Shown in pieces: positions 1 to 9,180 of a stretch of 64,000 nt of DNA. Under the pieces are notes generated by a model. That model saw only the letters and a list, made by a program, of their open reading frames with translations. It ran no database searches and was not told the origin of the DNA. The position numbers were made by a program, and so were the translations under genes. Where the stretch lies: the NCBI RefSeq assembly GCF_022829545.1, contig NZ_JAKSYM010000280.1, positions 60,258 through 124,257 of the forward strand. The letters run 5' to 3'. Numbering within the stretch: position 1 is the first letter of the stretch; the number at the start of each line of letters is the position of its first letter. The DNA comes from Methylobacterium sp. J-030 (lineage in GTDB: Bacteria; Pseudomonadota; Alphaproteobacteria; Rhizobiales; Beijerinckiaceae).

Positions 1-629
1 CCTTCGGGGCCGGCGTGACGGCGATCCTCGGGCGCGACGGCCGCGCCACCGGGATCGCGCTGGCGGACGGGACGGAGCTTCCCGCCGATCTCGTCCTGAT
101 CGGCATCGGCGTGCTGCCGAACCGGGACCTCGCCCTGGACGCCGATCTGCCGGCCGACGACGGCGTGCGGGTCGACGCGTTCCTCGCCACGCCCGATCCG
201 TCGATCTCGGCGATCGGCGATTGCTCCCGGTTCCCGAGTCCCTTCGCGCACGGGCTTTCGGCGGATGGCACCGTGCGGATCGAATCCGTGCAGAACGCCA
301 TCGATCAGGGCCGCTGCCTCGCGGCCCGGCTCCTCGGCAAGCCCGCCCCCTACGGTGCCCTGCCCTGGTTCTGGAGCGACCAAGGTCCGCACAAATTGCA
401 GATCGCCGGGCTCTCGGGTCCGGGCGATGCCAGCGTGGTCCGCGGATCGGGCGACGCCTTCTCGGTGTTCCGCTTCCGCGACGGGCGCCTGAGCGCGGTG
501 GAATCCGTCGATCGGGCGGGCGACCACATGATCGCCCGGCGCCTCCTCGCCGCCGGGACGCCCCTGACGCCGGATCAGGCGGCCGATCCGGGCTTCGACC
601 TCAAGGCGCTGGCGTTGGGGCGGACCTGA
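1..629 (+). CDS. FAD/NAD(P)-dependent ferredoxin reductase, C-terminal part (partial)
   Basis: The open frame runs in from the left edge (first full codon at base 3), so the N-terminal FAD-binding part lies outside the window. The visible ~208 residues hold the end of the NAD-binding domain (VLIGIGVLPNR), the second FAD-contact motif (AIGDCSRF) and then the small C-terminal reductase domain with the family signature WFWSDQ. This arrangement is known from rubredoxin/ferredoxin/putidaredoxin reductases, which pass electrons from NAD(P)H to a small iron-sulphur protein. The partner and the substrate cannot be told from this fragment. The stop at 627-629 is followed by a dispersed repeat and then by a convergent gene. 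Confidence 0.85.
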   Translation, partial: FGAGVTAILGRDGRATGIALADGTELPADLVLIGIGVLPNRDLALDADLPADDGVRVDAFLATPDPSISAIGDCSRFPSPFAHGLSADGTVRIESVQNAIDQGRCLAARLLGKPAPYGALPWFWSDQGPHKLQIAGLSGPGDASVVRGSGDAFSVFRFRDGRLSAVESVDRAGDHMIARRLLAAGTPLTPDQAADPGFDLKALALGRT

Positions 630-665
630 GAGCGCTGACGCCCGGCCGATGCGTTTAAGCACTGT

Positions 666-826
666 CCCTTTCCCGGGCGCATGCGGCGCCAGCGGAATGC
701 GACCCGGGAGCCGGCAAGAGACGTCGCGAAGCGTCCTTCTGGATCAATGCGGGCCGGCTGCGCGGCGCTTCGTGCGCTGGATCCCGGATCACCTTCCGCT
801 GCGTTCCAGGCGTCCGGGAAAGGGCG
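666..826. repeat. Dispersed imperfect inverted repeat, copy 1 (family A)
   Basis: An approximately 160-bp palindromic unit. It starts with CCCTTTCCCGGGCGCATG and ends with the inverse arm GTCCGGGAAAGGG. Inside the arms are AGCGGAATGCGACCCGGG on the left and GCTGGATCCCGGATCA on the right. Related copies lie at 16407, 31100 and 56771. This one sits between two convergent genes, and the arms could form a long hairpin in RNA from either side. Function is not known; a miniature mobile element or a REP-like extragenic repeat would both fit. Confidence 0.85.
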
Positions 827-829
827 TGC

Positions 830-2071
830 TCAACCGGAAAACGCCACCGGCGCCGGCTTCGGCCGCAGGGCGATGGCGGTGCCGATCCCCAGGGCCAGGA
901 TGGTGACGGCGCATCCCGCGAGCGCCCCGAACTGGCCGAGCCTCAGAAGCGCCTGCCCGATCACCGCGACGCCGAGCGCCTGCCCGCAGAAGAACGAGAA
1001 GGCATGGAGCGCCACCGCCGAGGCCCGCGCCTTGGGCGCCACCTCGGTCACCTGGGTCTGGTAGGTGTTGTGCAGCATGTAGAAGCCGAGCCCCATCGCG
1101 GTGAGCGCGGCGCAATCGACCGGCCACGACCCCGCGAGCCCGACCACGGTGAGCGACGCGCCGCAGATCAGGCCGCCGCCGATCAGCATCCGCGGCAGGC
1201 CGAGGAGCCGCACCAGCAGCCCGACCAGCGCCGAGTAGAATAGGCCGCCGACCGCGAACCCCGCCAGCACGAGGCCGGCCTCCCGCGGCCCGCCCTCCCC
1301 GCGGGCCTCGATCAGCGGCGCGAGGTGCGGGAAGACGCCGAAGATCGCGATGGCCTCGATGAACACCGCCGAGAACAGCACCCGCGCCCGGGGATTGCCC
1401 AGGATGGTCCGGTAGCGCGTCACGGCCTCGCGGAAGGCCGGGCGGCGGGCGGGGGGCCGGCCGGCGCGCTCGAAGCCGAACACCGTCGCGGCGCAGGCGC
1501 AGGCCGCCACCGCGGCGGTGACCGCGAAGACGCCGCGCCAGCCGATCGCCGCCTCGATCAGGCCCGCGAAGGTCGAGCCGGAGAGCTGGCCGAGGATCAC
1601 CGCCACCAGGAAGCGCCCGATCGCCACCTGACGGCCCTCCATCGGCACGCGGTCGCCGAGCAGCGCCAGGGAGAGCGGGATGCAGCCCCCGGCGGCCGCG
1701 CCCGCCAGCATGCGCAGGCCGAACAGGCTGCCGAGATCGGGCGCGACGCTGCACAGGGTCAGGGCGACGGCGAGCACCGCGAGGCAGGTGCTCATCACCC
1801 GCTCCTTGCCCAGCGCATCGCCGATCGGTCCCAGCACCGGCTGGATGAACGCGTATGGGAGCGCGAAGGCGGTCGAGAGCAGCGCGACCGTGTGGGCGTC
1901 GCTTTCCAGATCCCGCGCCAGCACGCCGACGAGGGGTTCCACGGAGCGCAGCGCGAAGGTGCTGCCGAACCCGGCGCAGGCCAGCACCACGATCAGCCGT
2001 GGGATCGAGGTGGCCGGCTGCGCGGCCTGGGTGGCCGCTGACGTGAGAGCCGGCTCTGTGCTGTCGGTCAT
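830..2071 (-). CDS. MFS transporter
   Basis: About 413 residues, almost entirely hydrophobic, with the twelve-helix pattern of the major facilitator superfamily. The cytoplasmic loop motif GPIGDALGKERV follows the second helix (residues ~70-85), and a second-half copy begins after the central loop rich in Arg and Pro. It resembles the drug/metabolite exporter branch, but the substrate cannot be inferred. I chose the ATG at 2071 (MTDSTEP). An upstream ATG at 2119 adds 16 residues, but a GGGGAG stretch abuts that codon directly, too close to serve it. The gene converges on the oxidoreductase fragment at the left edge, with a family A repeat between them. Confidence 0.85.
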   Translation of the reverse strand: MTDSTEPALTSAATQAAQPATSIPRLIVVLACAGFGSTFALRSVEPLVGVLARDLESDAHTVALLSTAFALPYAFIQPVLGPIGDALGKERVMSTCLAVLAVALTLCSVAPDLGSLFGLRMLAGAAAGGCIPLSLALLGDRVPMEGRQVAIGRFLVAVILGQLSGSTFAGLIEAAIGWRGVFAVTAAVAACACAATVFGFERAGRPPARRPAFREAVTRYRTILGNPRARVLFSAVFIEAIAIFGVFPHLAPLIEARGEGGPREAGLVLAGFAVGGLFYSALVGLLVRLLGLPRMLIGGGLICGASLTVVGLAGSWPVDCAALTAMGLGFYMLHNTYQTQVTEVAPKARASAVALHAFSFFCGQALGVAVIGQALLRLGQFGALAGCAVTILALGIGTAIALRPKPAPVAFSG

Positions 2072-2155
2072 GGGAGACGCTTCGCGACGCGGGCTGAGAT
2101 CGTCCAAGCCGCATCGCATCTCCCCGGCCCGAGCGGAACCCCGCCGCGCGACAGA

Positions 2156-3067
2156 TCAGTGCGCGTAGAACGCAGGATCTGACGCGTCTGTCGGGTGTTC
2201 GAATGCCCAGCGCAGGGCGGGGGAGAGCGGTACATTGTAATCGAGGCCGCGCGGCGGAACCGGCTTCAGGAACCAGCGCTCGTAGATCGTCAGGATCTCG
2301 GGGCTGCGGTAGAGAGCGGCGGTCGCCCGGTCCACCACCGCCTTGAAGGCCGGGTCGTCCTTGCGCAGCATGATGCCGTAGGGTTCCGGGTTGGACAGCG
2401 TCTCGTCGCTGACCACGTAGGCGGCGGGCGCCTTGGATTGGGCCGCGGCGACGCTGAGCTGCACGTCGTCCATCACGAAGGCCGCCGCCCGCCCGGTCTC
2501 GACCATCAGGAACGCCTCCGGGACATCCTTGGCGGCGATCACCGTGATGCCGAGCTTGCGCTCGTTGTTGGCCTTGATCAGCATCAGGATATTGGTCGAT
2601 CCGGCCACCGATGAGACGGTCTTGCCGCGCAGATCGTCCAGGCTGGCGATGTGCTGGTCCTTCTTGGAGACGAAGCGGGTCGCCGTCAGGAAATGGGTGT
2701 TGGTGAACGCCACCTGCTTCTTGCGCTCGGCGTTGTTGGTGGTCGTCCCGCATTCGAGATCGACCGTGCCGTTGGTGATCAGCGGGATGCGCGACGAGGA
2801 GTTGACGAACTCCATCCCGACATCGAGATCCGGCCTGTTCAGCTCACGCTTCACCGCGTCGGCGATCCGCATGCAGATGTCGATCGCGAAGCCGACCACC
2901 TTCTGGTCCTGGTCGATGTAGCTGAATGGGGGCGCGGTATCGCGCACGCCGAGGACCAGCCGGTTGCTGTCCTGGATCTTCCTGAGCGTGCCGGTCAGGG
3001 CGTCGGCCTGCGCCGGCGCAGCCAAGGGCAGCACGACGAGGGCCGCAAGGAGGGTGAGCAGACGCAT
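2156..3067 (-). CDS. Amino-acid ABC transporter periplasmic substrate-binding protein
   Basis: 303 residues with a clear Sec signal peptide (MRLLTLLAALVVLPLAAPAQA, cleavage near residue 21) and a family 3 extracellular solute-binding domain. The recognisable block is VGFAIDICMRIADAV, near residue 60. The best resemblance is to the glutamate/aspartate binding proteins (GltI type), which deliver the ligand to an inner-membrane permease. No permease or ATPase gene is adjacent, so it is an orphan receptor here. Either it works with a transporter encoded elsewhere or it has a sensory role. An ATG 21 bases upstream would lengthen the signal peptide. It lies between an MFS gene and a LysR gene, all on the same strand, with gaps of 84 and 176 bases. 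Confidence 0.85.
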   Translation of the reverse strand: MRLLTLLAALVVLPLAAPAQADALTGTLRKIQDSNRLVLGVRDTAPPFSYIDQDQKVVGFAIDICMRIADAVKRELNRPDLDVGMEFVNSSSRIPLITNGTVDLECGTTTNNAERKKQVAFTNTHFLTATRFVSKKDQHIASLDDLRGKTVSSVAGSTNILMLIKANNERKLGITVIAAKDVPEAFLMVETGRAAAFVMDDVQLSVAAAQSKAPAAYVVSDETLSNPEPYGIMLRKDDPAFKAVVDRATAALYRSPEILTIYERWFLKPVPPRGLDYNVPLSPALRWAFEHPTDASDPAFYAH

Positions 3068-3243
3068 GGGCTGGCTTGGTCCGATCATCGCGCGCCGGGG
3101 AAGACGGCCGGCTGGAGCCGGCAGAGCCCGAATGCGCGCCGGATCAGGTTCCGGGAGGCCTATCAGCAAGAGTCCGGCCGCGACGACGCCATTCACAGAG
3201 CGAAGGCTGGATTTCGCCACCGCCGTGAGCGTTTGCTGACGGG

Positions 3244-4131
3244 TTACGCGATGACCAGCACCGGCAGGGCTTTCAGCGCTTCGGTCGCAAAATCCAGAAG
3301 GGCGTTCACCCGGGCTGGCCGGAAATCCGCGCTGGGGGTCACGAGCTGCACCGGCAGCGGCGGCGGCTCGTGCGCCGTGAGCAGGCGCACGAGGCGTCCC
3401 GCCGCGATGTCCTCGGCGGCCTGATAGGACAGGACCCGCGCGATGCCGCGGCCGGCCCGGACGGCGATCAGGGCGGCCTCGACCTCGTTGACGATGAGGC
3501 GCGGCGTCAGGCGCACCCGGTTCGGCCCGAATCGCCATTCCCGCGCGCCCGCGCGCGGGAAGCCCTGGATGGTATCGTGCGCGCCGAGATCTGCGGGTAC
3601 GCGGGGCGTGCCCCGGGCGGCGAGGTATTCTGGGCTCGCCACCACGATCTGGCGCACCTGTCCGACCCGGCGGGCGACGAGGCGGGATTCGGCGAGCCGC
3701 CCGATCCGCAGGGCGACGTCGATGCCCTCCTCCACGAGGTCGAGGTTACGGTCGGCGAGCACCAGCTCGACCTGCGTTTCCGGATAGGCGTCGAGGAAGC
3801 CCGACACGAGGGGCGCCACGTGCTTGCGCCCGAACAGCACCGGCGCCGTGACCCGCACGAGGCCGCGCACGGCGTCGCGCGCCGCCCCCGAGACGGCCGC
3901 CGCGTAGGCCGACAGGACGCCGCGCGCCCGCTCGGCAAGTTCGAGGCCGGCCGGCGTCGGGGCGAGGCGCCGGGTCGTGCGCTCGACGAGGCGCGTGCCG
4001 GCCCGCGCTTCCAGACTGGCGAGCGCGCGTGTCGCGGCGGCGGCGGAGCGGCGCTGCCGACGCGCCGCGCCCGCAAGACTGCCGGCGTCGATGATCGCGA
4101 CGAAGAGAGTCAGTTCGTCGAGCCGGTCCAT
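3244..4131 (-). CDS. LysR-family transcriptional regulator
   Basis: 295 residues. The N-terminal winged helix-turn-helix (MDRLDELTLFVAI to about residue 60) is followed by a LysR substrate-binding domain (residues ~90-290). The DNA-binding helix is unusually Arg/Ala rich (RRQRRSAAAATRALASLE). It is divergent from a glutathione transferase gene whose start is 97 bases away, the usual LysR layout for a regulator acting on its neighbour. The intergenic stretch 4132-4228 contains AT-rich sequence around 4140-4185 that would suit a LysR box, but no clean T-N11-A dyad is convincing. Effector unknown. The start is the ATG that gives the standard LysR N-terminus. Confidence 0.88.
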   Translation of the reverse strand: MDRLDELTLFVAIIDAGSLAGAARRQRRSAAAATRALASLEARAGTRLVERTTRRLAPTPAGLELAERARGVLSAYAAAVSGAARDAVRGLVRVTAPVLFGRKHVAPLVSGFLDAYPETQVELVLADRNLDLVEEGIDVALRIGRLAESRLVARRVGQVRQIVVASPEYLAARGTPRVPADLGAHDTIQGFPRAGAREWRFGPNRVRLTPRLIVNEVEAALIAVRAGRGIARVLSYQAAEDIAAGRLVRLLTAHEPPPLPVQLVTPSADFRPARVNALLDFATEALKALPVLVIA

Positions 4132-4228
4132 CGATTGCTGCGCCGATTGAAATTCTGATTGCCAAACCCTCCGGATTTTCGTCGCCGGCCGCAAGGGCGA
4201 CAATCGGCGCGCAGCCGGAGCCCAGCCC

Positions 4229-4855
4229 ATGTCCGAACCCGACCTGACCCTCCACGGCCTGCGCCTCTCCGGCCATTCGCACCGCGTGGAGCTGTTCCTC
4301 ACGCTGCTCGGCCTGCCCTACCGCTTCATCGCGGTGGCGGGCCCCGACCAGCCCGAGGCGGCGGACCTCCGGCGCCTCAACCCGCTCGGCCAGATCCCGG
4401 TCCTGACCGACGGCCCGGCGGTGATTGCCGACAGCAACGCGATCCTGGTCTATCTCGCCGCCCGCTACGCCCCGGATAGCGGCTGGATGCCGGGTGACCC
4501 GCTCGCCGCCGCGCAGGTCCAGCGCTGGCTGTCCATCGCGGCCGGCGAGGTGCGGTACGGGCCGGCACTCGCCCGGCTGATGGTGGTGTTCGGCGCCCCG
4601 GCCGACCGCGCCGCCGTCCACGCCACGGCTGCCCGGATCCTCACCTTCATGGACGGCCATCTGGCGGATCGCCCCTATCTCGCGGCCGACCGGGCGACGC
4701 TCGCCGATATCGCCTGCTATTCCTACGTGGCCCACGCGCCGGAGGGGGGCGTCTCGCTCGCGCCCTACCCGGCCGTGCAGGCGTGGCTCGCGCGCGTGGA
4801 GGCGCTGCCGGGCTTCCTGCCGATGCCGGCCTCCCCGATTCCCGAACAGTTGTAA
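4229..4855 (+). CDS. Glutathione S-transferase family protein
   Basis: 208 residues. A thioredoxin-like N-terminal domain (residues 4-80) holds the glutathione-contacting cis-Pro motif GQIPVLTD and the DSNAILVYLA helix. An all-helical C-terminal domain follows. The glutathione-activating residue is probably a Ser or His near SGHSHRV rather than Tyr; that is inference. It is divergent from the LysR gene at 3244-4131 and followed after 8 bases by a flavin-type protein, so those two plus genes form a likely small operon for electrophile or redox stress. Confidence 0.88.
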   Translation: MSEPDLTLHGLRLSGHSHRVELFLTLLGLPYRFIAVAGPDQPEAADLRRLNPLGQIPVLTDGPAVIADSNAILVYLAARYAPDSGWMPGDPLAAAQVQRWLSIAAGEVRYGPALARLMVVFGAPADRAAVHATAARILTFMDGHLADRPYLAADRATLADIACYSYVAHAPEGGVSLAPYPAVQAWLARVEALPGFLPMPASPIPEQL

Positions 4856-4863
4856 GGTGCGCC

Positions 4864-5778
4864 ATGGCCAGCTTCCACGCCGACGAGATCCGCGCCCAGG
4901 CGCTTGCCGGCCACGTCCTGGGCGAGACGCCGGCGATCCGCCCGTTCATGCCCGAGCAGCATCGCGCGTTCTTCGCGCGCCTGCCCTACCTGTTCGTGAG
5001 CACCGTGGACGCGGCCGGCGCGCCGATCGCCACCGTGCTGACGGGGCAGCCCGGCTTCGTGCAGTCGCCCGACGCCGCGCATCTTGCGATCACGGCGGCC
5101 CTCGATCCGGCCGATCCGGCAATCCGCGCCCTCGTGCCCGGCGCTGAGGCCGGCATCCTCGGCCTCGACTTCGCGACCCGGCGGCGCAACCGCGCCAACG
5201 GCCGCGTGGTGCGTCGCGACGGGGATGCACTGACGGCCGCCATTGTCCAGAGCTACGGCAACTGCCCGCAATACATCCAGCGGCGGGACGCCGAGCCGGT
5301 GCCGCGCTCACCGGGGCCGATCGAACCCCTGGCCGCCCTCGACCCGGACGCCGCTGCGCTCATCCACGGCGCCGATACCCTGTTCGTGGCGACCCGCGCC
5401 CGGGACGGGCTCGCGGGCGGGGGCGCCGACATCTCGCACCGCGGCGGCCGGCCGGGCTTCGTCCGGGTCGCGGGCGACGTGCTGACGGTGCCGGATTTCT
5501 CCGGCAACCGTTACTTCAACACGCTGGGCAACCTGATCGGCGAACCGAGAGCCGCCCTGATGGTCCTCGATTTCGAGCGCGGCGATCTGCTGGTGCTGCA
5601 GGGCCGCACGGCGATCGACTGGAGCGGCGGGGAGGCTGCCGGGCTGACGGGCGCGCAGCGGTCCTGGACCTTCGCGGTCGAGGGCGGCTGGCGACGCCGG
5701 GCCGCCGTACCCCTGCGCTGGAGCCGGCCCGAGCCGGCGCCGCAGCTCGCACGCACCGGCATCTGGGAGCCGGCGTGA
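4864..5778 (+). CDS. Pyridoxamine 5'-phosphate oxidase-family (split-barrel flavin) protein
   Basis: 304 residues. The N-terminal half has the split-barrel signature seen in PPOX/FMN-binding proteins (LFVSTVDAAGAPIATV near residue 43). The second half repeats the theme (DTLFVATRARDG, then SGNRYFNTLGNLI), giving a duplicated barrel typical of the larger uncharacterised oxidoreductases of this family. These are expected to bind FMN or F420-like cofactors, but the substrate is unknown. It starts 8 bases after the glutathione transferase stop, so they are likely co-transcribed. It converges on another glutathione transferase gene 7 bases beyond its stop. Confidence 0.8.
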   Translation: MASFHADEIRAQALAGHVLGETPAIRPFMPEQHRAFFARLPYLFVSTVDAAGAPIATVLTGQPGFVQSPDAAHLAITAALDPADPAIRALVPGAEAGILGLDFATRRRNRANGRVVRRDGDALTAAIVQSYGNCPQYIQRRDAEPVPRSPGPIEPLAALDPDAAALIHGADTLFVATRARDGLAGGGADISHRGGRPGFVRVAGDVLTVPDFSGNRYFNTLGNLIGEPRAALMVLDFERGDLLVLQGRTAIDWSGGEAAGLTGAQRSWTFAVEGGWRRRAAVPLRWSRPEPAPQLARTGIWEPA

Positions 5779-5785
5779 GGACCCG

Positions 5786-6439
5786 TCAGGCGGCCCCGGC
5801 CTTTGCGGTGGCCTCGTGCTCCGCGGCGAGCTGCGCGTCCGCGGCCGCGACGCTCTGGAAGGCCGGCCGCGACCGGACCCGCTCGACATAGGCGGTCAGC
5901 ACCGGATCGGGCGCCACGAGGCCGAAGCCGATGGTCCAGCCCAGCGCGCTGCCCCACAGGATGTCGGCCGCGCTGAACCGGTCGCCGAGGAGGTAGGGAC
6001 CCGGCGTCAGCGCCTCGCTCACCCGGGCGATCACGCTGTCATACTCCCCGTAGGCCGACATGGCGCGCGGGCCGGGCTCCCGCTTCAGGTGGCGGTCGAT
6101 CACGGCAGGCTCGAAGCACGAGCCGTAGAACACCATCCAGCGCAGATACTTGGCGCGGGCGGGATCGGTCGCCGCCGGGGCGAGGCCGGCCTCCGGGAAG
6201 AGGTCGGCCAGATAGAGGTAGACGGCCGCCTGCTCGGTCACCAGCGCGTCGCCGTTCCGAATCGCCGGCACCTTCCCCATCGGATTGATCGCGCGGTAAG
6301 CGTCCTGCAGGTGCTCGCCGGCACGCATGTTGAGCGCGTGCAGCCGGTACGGGGCGCCCAGCTCCTCGAGCAGCACGCGCACCCCCGACGAGCGTGTATT
6401 GGGTGCGTGGTAGAACGCGATGTCCGGTTTGTCCGCCAC
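5786..6439 (-). CDS. Glutathione S-transferase
   Basis: 217 residues. The thioredoxin-like domain has the NPMGKVPAI loop and EQAAVYLYLAD helix (residues ~50-75). The helical domain includes the N-capping box region RFSAADILWG near residue 160. The start is GTG at 6439, chosen because GGGAGGA stands six bases before it; no ATG gives the standard N-terminus. The gene is divergent from the receiver-domain gene at 6626 and convergent with the PPOX-type gene. It is a second glutathione transferase within 2 kb, not closely similar to the first. Confidence 0.87.
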   Translation of the reverse strand: MADKPDIAFYHAPNTRSSGVRVLLEELGAPYRLHALNMRAGEHLQDAYRAINPMGKVPAIRNGDALVTEQAAVYLYLADLFPEAGLAPAATDPARAKYLRWMVFYGSCFEPAVIDRHLKREPGPRAMSAYGEYDSVIARVSEALTPGPYLLGDRFSAADILWGSALGWTIGFGLVAPDPVLTAYVERVRSRPAFQSVAAADAQLAAEHEATAKAGAA

Positions 6440-6625
6440 GGTGTTCCTCCCGGGAAGCGTCGAATTGTGCGGCGGCACGCTCGTACCGGAGGGGCGCTGG
6501 GTCAACCGCATGCCCCGCACCCTCTTCTCCCCGGACCGGAATCGCGGCAGGAACGTTGGTCGTTTGTGCATTGCCGCGCGTTGGGTTGGCGGCCGGCACG
6601 ACGCGAGCCGGGGATTCGAGTTCTG

Positions 6626-7006
6626 ATGGCGAAGATTCTGTTGGTCGAGGACCACGAAGAGATCTGGGACTTCCTGTCCCGGCGCCTCAAGCGCCGCGGC
6701 TACGAGGTGATCCTGGCCCATGACGGCGAGGCCGGCGTCCGGCAGGCGCGCTCGGGCCAGCCCGACGTGATCCTCCTCGACATGAACCTGCCGGTCCTCG
6801 ACGGCTGGTCGGTCGCCCGCACGCTGAAGTCCGGCTCCGACACGCGGGCGATCCCGATCATCGCGCTCACCGCCCACGCCATGTCGGGGGACCGCGACAA
6901 GGCGATCCAGGCGGGCTGCGATGACTACCATCCGAAGCCGGTCGATTTCTCGAAGCTGCTCAGCCAGATCAGCGCCGCCCTGGGCGAGACCGCGCAGGCG
7001 AGCTGA
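6626..7006 (+). CDS. Stand-alone response regulator (DivK/CheY-like receiver)
   Basis: 126 residues forming one receiver domain and nothing else. The acidic pair is E8/D9, the phosphoacceptor is D52 (ILLDMNLP), the switch Thr is T82 (ALTAHA) and the invariant Lys is K104 (HPKPV). The sequence is closest in style to DivK-type single-domain regulators, which act by protein contact rather than DNA binding. It lies 62 bases upstream of an AI-2E-family membrane protein and 2.2 kb upstream of a hybrid LOV kinase. The kinase has its own receiver, so a functional link is only possible. Confidence 0.9.
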   Translation: MAKILLVEDHEEIWDFLSRRLKRRGYEVILAHDGEAGVRQARSGQPDVILLDMNLPVLDGWSVARTLKSGSDTRAIPIIALTAHAMSGDRDKAIQAGCDDYHPKPVDFSKLLSQISAALGETAQAS

Positions 7007-7068
7007 GGCGGATCCGTTCGCGCCCCCGGCCGTTCCCACCCGACCCCCGCGTGTGAAAAGCCTGGAGC

Positions 7069-9048
7069 GTGACCGTGAGCGAGGATCCCGTCACTGCCCA
7101 GCGCCTGCGGGAGGGCCTTCCGGTCATCGTGGCGCTGGCCTCGCTCCTCCTCGTCGTGGCGACGATGGCGGCGCTGTATCTCGGGCGCGAGATCCTGGTG
7201 CCGGTGACGCTGGCGATCCTCCTCAGCTTCGTCCTGCTGCCGGCGGTCCGGATGCTCCGGCGGCTGCGCGTGCCGCGCGCCCCGGCGGTGCTGCTGGTGG
7301 TGGTGATCGTGTTCGGCGCCCTGTTCGGGCTCGGCAGCCTGATCGCCAGCGAGGCGTCCCAGCTCGCCACCGACCTGCCGCGCTATACCCAGACCATGCG
7401 CGCGAAGATCAAGGATCTGCGCGGCGCGACGGCCGGGAGCGGCAGCCTCTCGCGCATCGTCGACATGGTGCAGGATCTCAGCGCCACCCTGTCGCCGCCG
7501 CCGCCCGCGGAGGTGCGCGGCGAGCGGGGATCGGCCACCCATCCGCTCATGGTCGAGATCACACCCGCCCGCACCAGCGTGGTCGATACGCTCCAGACCT
7601 TCGCGGGGCCCGTGCTGCATCCGCTCGCCACGACCGGCCTGATCCTGATCTTCACGATCTTCATCCTGCTCCAGCGCGAGGACCTGCGGAACCGGGCGAT
7701 CCGGCTCGCCGGCGGCTCGGGGGACCTGCGCCGGACCACGGCGGCGATCGACGACGCGACCAGCCGGCTCAGCCGGTTCTTCCTGGCCCAGCTCGCCCTC
7801 AACATCGCCTTCGGGCTGGTGATCGGCACCGGCCTCTGGATCATCGGCGTGCCGAGCCCGACCCTGTTCGGCGTGCTCGCCGCGATCCTGCGGTTCGTGC
7901 CCTATATCGGCGCCGCGATCAGCGCCCTGCTGCCGTTGATCCTCGCCGCCGCGGTCGATCCCGGCTGGTCGATGGTGATCGCCACCGCGGGCCTGTTCCT
8001 GGTGGTCGAGCCGATCTGCGGCCACGTGATCGAGCCGCTGCTGTACGGTCATTCCACCGGCCTCTCGCCGGTCGCCGTCATCCTGGCGGCGACGATCTGG
8101 ACCTTCCTGTGGGGGCCGATCGGCCTCGTGCTGGCGACGCCCCTCACCGTCTGCCTCGTGGTGCTCGGGCGGCACGTCGAGCGGCTCTGGTATCTCGACG
8201 TGCTGCTCGGCGACCAGCCGGCCCTGTCGCCGCCCGAGATCTTCTACCAGCGGATGCTGGCCGGCGACCCGGCCGAGGCGATCGACCAGGGCTGGCAGTT
8301 CCTGAAGGAGCGCGCCCTCGTCACCTACTACGACGAGGTCGCGCTGGCGGGCCTGCTCCTGGCCCAGGAGGACATGTCGCGCGGGACCCTCGACCGCGAA
8401 CGCCAGCAGGAGGTCGGCGCCGCCATCCGCACCGTGGTGGATCGCCTCGGCACCGCGCCGGTCGCGCGGCGCACCCGGCGGGGATCGGGGCGCAGCCCGG
8501 ACACCGAGACCGCCGCGGCACTGGCCGCGATCGGACCCGACCGGCAGGTGGCGGGCATCGTCCTCACGGGCGAGGATCTGGCACCCCATTGGCGCGGCGA
8601 GACCCCCGTCCTGTGCGTGTCGAGCCGCGGCCCCTTCGACGAGGCCGCGACGCTGATGCTGAGCCAGATCCTCGGCCGGCACGGGCTCGCCTCGCAGATC
8701 CTGTCGATGGCGGCGATCCGCGCCGGCGAGCGGCCCGAAAACCCTGAGGAACTCGCCCTGATCTGCTTCTCCTACCTGGAGCCGGTCAGCCTCTCGCAGA
8801 TCCGCTTCACGGTCCGGCAGGCGCGGGCGGCGGTCCCGGGCGTGCGCATCCTCGTGGGTTTCTGGCGCGAGCGCGACCCGGCGACCCTGGAGCGCCTGCG
8901 CCGGGCGACGTCGGCGGATTTCCTGGTGACCTCGCTCAACGAGGCGCTCTCGGCGGTGCTGGGCACCTGCCGCGAGCCGATGCGGCGGGTCGCCCCGCCA
9001 TCGCCCGCCCCACGGCCCGGAGCGGTTCGAACGGCGGCGCCGGCCTGA
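7069..9048 (+). CDS. AI-2E/PerM-family transmembrane protein
   Basis: About 659 residues. The first ~370 have the eight-helix AI-2E exporter/PerM topology: helices near residues 14-60 and 75-95, a long extracytoplasmic loop, then helices from about 185 to 365 with the conserved IGAAISALLPLI and TPLTVCLVVL segments. The remaining ~290 residues are soluble and carry no domain I recognise, making this much longer than the usual ~350-residue members. It starts with GTG. GGAG at 7064-7067 is better spaced for the GTG at 7075, so the true start may be two codons later. Transported solute unknown. Confidence 0.8.
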   Translation: MTVSEDPVTAQRLREGLPVIVALASLLLVVATMAALYLGREILVPVTLAILLSFVLLPAVRMLRRLRVPRAPAVLLVVVIVFGALFGLGSLIASEASQLATDLPRYTQTMRAKIKDLRGATAGSGSLSRIVDMVQDLSATLSPPPPAEVRGERGSATHPLMVEITPARTSVVDTLQTFAGPVLHPLATTGLILIFTIFILLQREDLRNRAIRLAGGSGDLRRTTAAIDDATSRLSRFFLAQLALNIAFGLVIGTGLWIIGVPSPTLFGVLAAILRFVPYIGAAISALLPLILAAAVDPGWSMVIATAGLFLVVEPICGHVIEPLLYGHSTGLSPVAVILAATIWTFLWGPIGLVLATPLTVCLVVLGRHVERLWYLDVLLGDQPALSPPEIFYQRMLAGDPAEAIDQGWQFLKERALVTYYDEVALAGLLLAQEDMSRGTLDRERQQEVGAAIRTVVDRLGTAPVARRTRRGSGRSPDTETAAALAAIGPDRQVAGIVLTGEDLAPHWRGETPVLCVSSRGPFDEAATLMLSQILGRHGLASQILSMAAIRAGERPENPEELALICFSYLEPVSLSQIRFTVRQARAAVPGVRILVGFWRERDPATLERLRRATSADFLVTSLNEALSAVLGTCREPMRRVAPPSPAPRPGAVRTAAPA

Positions 9049-9180
9049 GCGTTCGATCCTGAGCGCCCGATGCGGAGAACCCGCGCGGTCGACTTCGCGT
9101 TGCAGACCGCTAATGTCCGCCTCGGCAGGTCGTGCCAGGCCACACGCATTTGCCAGACCTGAAGGTGAAGACCGCCTCGC

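Noticed and set aside
789..2753. A 654-codon open frame on the minus strand across the MFS and binding-protein genes
   Set aside because: It is rich in Arg, Gly and Ala with no domain and lies out of frame over two real genes; a GC-driven shadow.
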